Positions 61,634 through 64,000 of a stretch of DNA of 64,000 nt are shown piece after piece. The notes below the pieces were generated by a model. That model was not told the DNA's origin. It made no database searches and worked only from the letters and a program-made list of their open reading frames with translations. The position numbers and the translations under genes are program-made. Source of the stretch: UBA4416 sp040386075. Its GTDB lineage: Bacteria > Bacteroidota > Bacteroidia > B-17B0 > Aurantibacillaceae. Every line of letters begins with the position of its first letter. The first letter of the stretch is position 1. Location: contig JAZKGE010000027.1 in assembly GCA_040386075.1 (NCBI GenBank), positions 186,001 to 250,000 of the forward strand, in the 5' to 3' direction.

Positions 61634-62791
61634 ATGCGTAATTTACTAGTCTTTTTTGTATTCCTTTCTTTTTGTGGCAATGCTCAAAATTTGAAAAATA
61701 GTGAGAGAACAGCCGCTACAGCCACGTATACTGTATGTAATCCTGATAGTGGCGGAACATTTCAACTCATGTACAACGATGTATATAATATGTATGGGTT
61801 TTATAAAACCACCAGAAGGACCTATTATTACAATTCTAATAATAAAAATTCTTATGGCGTTCACCAATATTGCACAATGAATCCGAATGATACTGTGTGG
61901 AACAACCAATGGAAATGGACATGTTTTTATGATTCTAATAATAACCTTACAGATTCGGTCGATCAGTATTGGGATGCAACATTACAACAATGGACTGATA
62001 CTACTGAACGGACAAGGTATGTATATGATCTCAATGATAATGTAATTTCCATCACCAAAGCGCTAAATTATAATGGTTGGTTGGATAGAAATAGAATATC
62101 CCATATTTATAATTCTGCCAATTTATTGATAACATCCAAATATCATGTATGGGATACGATCAGTAATAGTTGGTTTATGTATGATTCATTGAAATATATA
62201 TATGATGTAAACAACCGTTTGACCAACAAAGAGTACCATTACAATTATATGAATGTTTGGTACCAGAATGTAAAAGATACTATCCATTACAACGCTTTGA
62301 ATGATCCAACATATCTTTTAAAAATGAGAAAGAATGGCACAGGTGGTTGGACGATTGCTAAAGAAATAGCCTGGACATACGATCCTAGTGGCCGCATTTT
62401 ATCAAGAGTTTGTACAGGCTCAGATTGGGAGCCTTTGGGGGAAGACGATGGAAGTTATTATTATTCGTATGATGCTGATGGACGACAAAGACTAGATAAC
62501 GTTAACGGAAATCCTTTTTACAGTAGCTGTAGTTTTGTCGGTATTAACGAAAAAAATAAGGTAGTTGAGTGTTATATATTTCCAAATCCGGCCGCTTCAA
62601 CTATTTCTATAAAATCAAGCGTAGATTACAGTTTAGTTAATGTTATAAATGCAATTGGACAAACCGTTTTAATAGTTGAAAATAAACAGGAACCAATTTC
62701 CGTTTCCGACTTATCTAACGGCATCTATTTTATTCAATTAGTGGATAAAAAAGGTGTTGTACTTCGAACAGAGAAACTGATTAAGAACTAG
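61634..62791 (+). CDS. Secreted Trp/Tyr/Asp-repeat protein with T9SS type A sorting domain
   Basis: With the ATG at 61634 it has 385 residues and a compact signal peptide (MRNLLVFFVFLSFCGNAQ). An in-frame ATG at 61604 lies upstream of the -7 element. The body has about six imperfect repeats of roughly 30 residues combining W-x-[DN], a YxYD-like strand and N-x-[LI], for example RTRYVYDLNDNVISI and EIAWTYDPSGRILSR. This resembles YD/RHS-like repeats. It ends with ECYIFPNPAASTISIKS, LSNGIYFIQLVDKKG and EKLIKN, a type A sorting signal. Probably a surface protein; function unknown. Confidence 0.85.
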   Translation: MRNLLVFFVFLSFCGNAQNLKNSERTAATATYTVCNPDSGGTFQLMYNDVYNMYGFYKTTRRTYYYNSNNKNSYGVHQYCTMNPNDTVWNNQWKWTCFYDSNNNLTDSVDQYWDATLQQWTDTTERTRYVYDLNDNVISITKALNYNGWLDRNRISHIYNSANLLITSKYHVWDTISNSWFMYDSLKYIYDVNNRLTNKEYHYNYMNVWYQNVKDTIHYNALNDPTYLLKMRKNGTGGWTIAKEIAWTYDPSGRILSRVCTGSDWEPLGEDDGSYYYSYDADGRQRLDNVNGNPFYSSCSFVGINEKNKVVECYIFPNPAASTISIKSSVDYSLVNVINAIGQTVLIVENKQEPISVSDLSNGIYFIQLVDKKGVVLRTEKLIKN

Positions 62792-62860
62792 GTTGCAATT
62801 CTTATCAGGAAAAATAACCCCAAAACAGGTAAATTTTCACAACATTTTCATAAAGTGGTT

Positions 62861-62876
62861 TATTGGAAAACCAATA
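62861..62876 (+). other. Short hairpin in the 211-nt intergenic region
   Basis: TATTGG-AAAA-CCAATA forms a 6-bp stem with a tetraloop. Further downstream in 62880-62945, ATTTGGC/GCCGAAT and CCACA/TGTGG could pair as well. It has no T run and I cannot assign it to a known RNA class. Confidence 0.35.
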
Positions 62877-63002
62877 GGGCAAAGGCATTTGGCGATCTGC
62901 CGAATTTTAAGCACCACAGCTTTTGATTTAAATGTGGGGAAAATGCAGTTGGCATGAAATTAATAGTATCTGAGTAAAGAAACTATTTAATACCTCAAAG
63001 CC

Positions 63003-64000
63003 ATGAAAACAACTTTAACTCTAGCTATTATGATCACCTCGGTTTTGGGATTTGGACAAACTAATTCTCAAAGCTCAACTATTTTTGAAAATGGTAAAAT
63101 GAATTCTCCGGAAAATCTTTTTATTAACTACGAAATAAACTCACAACCTGGTCATTCTAAAATTTCCCAAACCAATACTATAGCTCAAAAAGACAGCACT
63201 TATTTGTGGTTCTGGAGTACAGCTAACAATGCATGGAATACGGAACCATCTGTGAAGATCACAGGTTATACTTACAATTCAAGTAATTATGTAACAAGCT
63301 TAATGCGTGAGAATTGGAACGGTTCGGTCTGGAATATTTCCGGGAAATATTTTTTTACATACAATACAAGTAACAAGCTCACTAGTAATTACGCTCAAAA
63401 CTGGAACGGCACTTCATGGGAAAATTACTACAGATACTCCTACACCTATGATGGAAATGGTAATCAAACCAACTATTTATACGAAACCGGTAATGGTAAT
63501 TTATGGGTAAATGATAAGCAAATAGCATGCACATATGATGCGAATAATAATAAAACATTTGTTTTAAATCAAACCTGGAACGGCAGCTCATGGGATAATG
63601 TAAGCCGCGATTGCTATACTTACAGTTCAAATAAAGTGATAACACATCTTTTTCAAAACTGGCTTTCGGGCTCGTGGAATGATTCTATTAAAAGCACTTA
63701 CGCTTACGATGTAAATAATGATCAGGTAGGTAGTTTAACTCAAATGTGGAATGGAAGTTCATGGGATAACTATTCACAGTTTTCTTTTAACTACGATGTA
63801 AATCATAATCCCATTGCCTCTATTGAACAAGCATGGGACGATACTATTTGGGTAAATTTGCAAAAGGCTGATATGGTGTATGATACCAATCATAACTTGA
63901 TCAGCGAACTTTATCAAAGCTGGGGTGGAACATCCTGGGGAAATACATTACAAAATTTTTATACATGGAGTAGCACTAATACGATCACAAATAGTTTGTT
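63003..64000 (+). CDS. Secreted Trp/Tyr/Asp-repeat protein, paralogue of the previous gene (3' partial)
   Basis: The ATG at 63003 opens a frame with no stop before the window end, giving at least 332 codons. Signal peptide: MKTTLTLAIMITSVLGFGQ. From about residue 64 there are repeats of about 40 residues: W-N-G-[ST]-[SV]-W then a Y-[ST]-Y-x-[YS] strand and YD-x-N-x-N. Examples are QNWNGTSWENYYRYSYTYD and QTWNGSSWDNVSRDCYTY. These are more regular than in the upstream gene. A T9SS signal probably follows beyond the window. The 211 nt upstream carry hairpins but no clear TAnnTTTG. Confidence 0.85.
   Translation, partial: MKTTLTLAIMITSVLGFGQTNSQSSTIFENGKMNSPENLFINYEINSQPGHSKISQTNTIAQKDSTYLWFWSTANNAWNTEPSVKITGYTYNSSNYVTSLMRENWNGSVWNISGKYFFTYNTSNKLTSNYAQNWNGTSWENYYRYSYTYDGNGNQTNYLYETGNGNLWVNDKQIACTYDANNNKTFVLNQTWNGSSWDNVSRDCYTYSSNKVITHLFQNWLSGSWNDSIKSTYAYDVNNDQVGSLTQMWNGSSWDNYSQFSFNYDVNHNPIASIEQAWDDTIWVNLQKADMVYDTNHNLISELYQSWGGTSWGNTLQNFYTWSSTNTITNSL

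Noticed and set aside
62870..62960. Cyclic-di-GMP (GEMM) riboswitch, suggested by GGGCAAAGGC
   Set aside because: The second conserved segment and tetraloop-receptor pairing of that class are not present.
1..64000. tRNA or rRNA genes, CRISPR arrays, insertion sequences, prophage
   Set aside because: No cloverleaf-like segments, spaced direct repeats, transposase or integrase genes were seen; intergenic regions are all under 220 nt.

Overview
The window comes from a Bacteroidota (Bacteroidetes) genome. It is AT-rich. Many secreted proteins end in type IX secretion (T9SS) type A sorting domains, and there is an exosortase F operon. Intergenic regions carry matches to the TAnnTTTG -7 element. 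Shine-Dalgarno sequences are essentially absent, and the large polysaccharide locus is headed by a UpxY-type antiterminator. XrtF points towards Flavobacteriales or a nearby class Bacteroidia lineage; genus cannot be read from the sequence.

Layout. (1) 1-12.1 kb, plus strand: two envelope proteins with SPOR-like repeats (the first cut by the window edge), a small secreted Pro/Lys-rich protein, a TonB-receptor-like outer-membrane barrel, a two-half M16 metallopeptidase, and a membrane sensor ending in a SpoIIE/PP2C phosphatase. (2) 12.15-14.7 kb, minus strand: an operon reading small PID-type sorting-signal protein, exosortase xrtF, XrtF-associated membrane protein, glyA. (3) 14.8-54.2 kb, plus strand: about 34 tightly packed genes of a surface-polysaccharide locus. 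(4) 54.3-64 kb: two large T9SS cargo proteins, then a minus-strand group (htpG, DUF3467, DUF1304), then two T9SS-like proteins built of Trp/Tyr/Asp repeats, the last cut by the window edge.

How the polysaccharide locus fits together. A Wzc-type co-polymerase/tyrosine kinase and a UpxY antiterminator lie at the front. An ABC-2 exporter (Wzm/Wzt) lies in the middle and a Wzy/WaaL-type membrane protein at the end. Sugar supply includes a WbpP-like UDP-GlcNAc 4-epimerase, an RffA/WecE aminotransferase with a NeuD/PglD-type acyltransferase (Fuc4NAc-like sugar), a pseudaminic acid set (PseB, PseC, PseF, PseI plus a triple-GNAT protein and a PIG-L deacetylase, but no recognisable PseG), a heptose-like module (SIS isomerase, PfkB kinase, nucleotidyltransferase, epimerase), and a second nonulosonate module. 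That second module has a NeuB-like/SpsF-like fusion, another NeuB paralogue, a YhcH-family protein, a SAT-like acetyltransferase and a KdsC-like phosphatase. Several glycosyltransferases assemble the product.

The points most worth following are the NeuB-SpsF fusion with its second NeuB paralogue and KdsC-like partner, the PseG gap filled by unusual neighbours, the compact XrtF/substrate operon with a hairpin between substrate and enzyme, and the HTTM-DCC fusion inside the locus. All functions are read from sequence motifs and remembered family features; no database search was possible.
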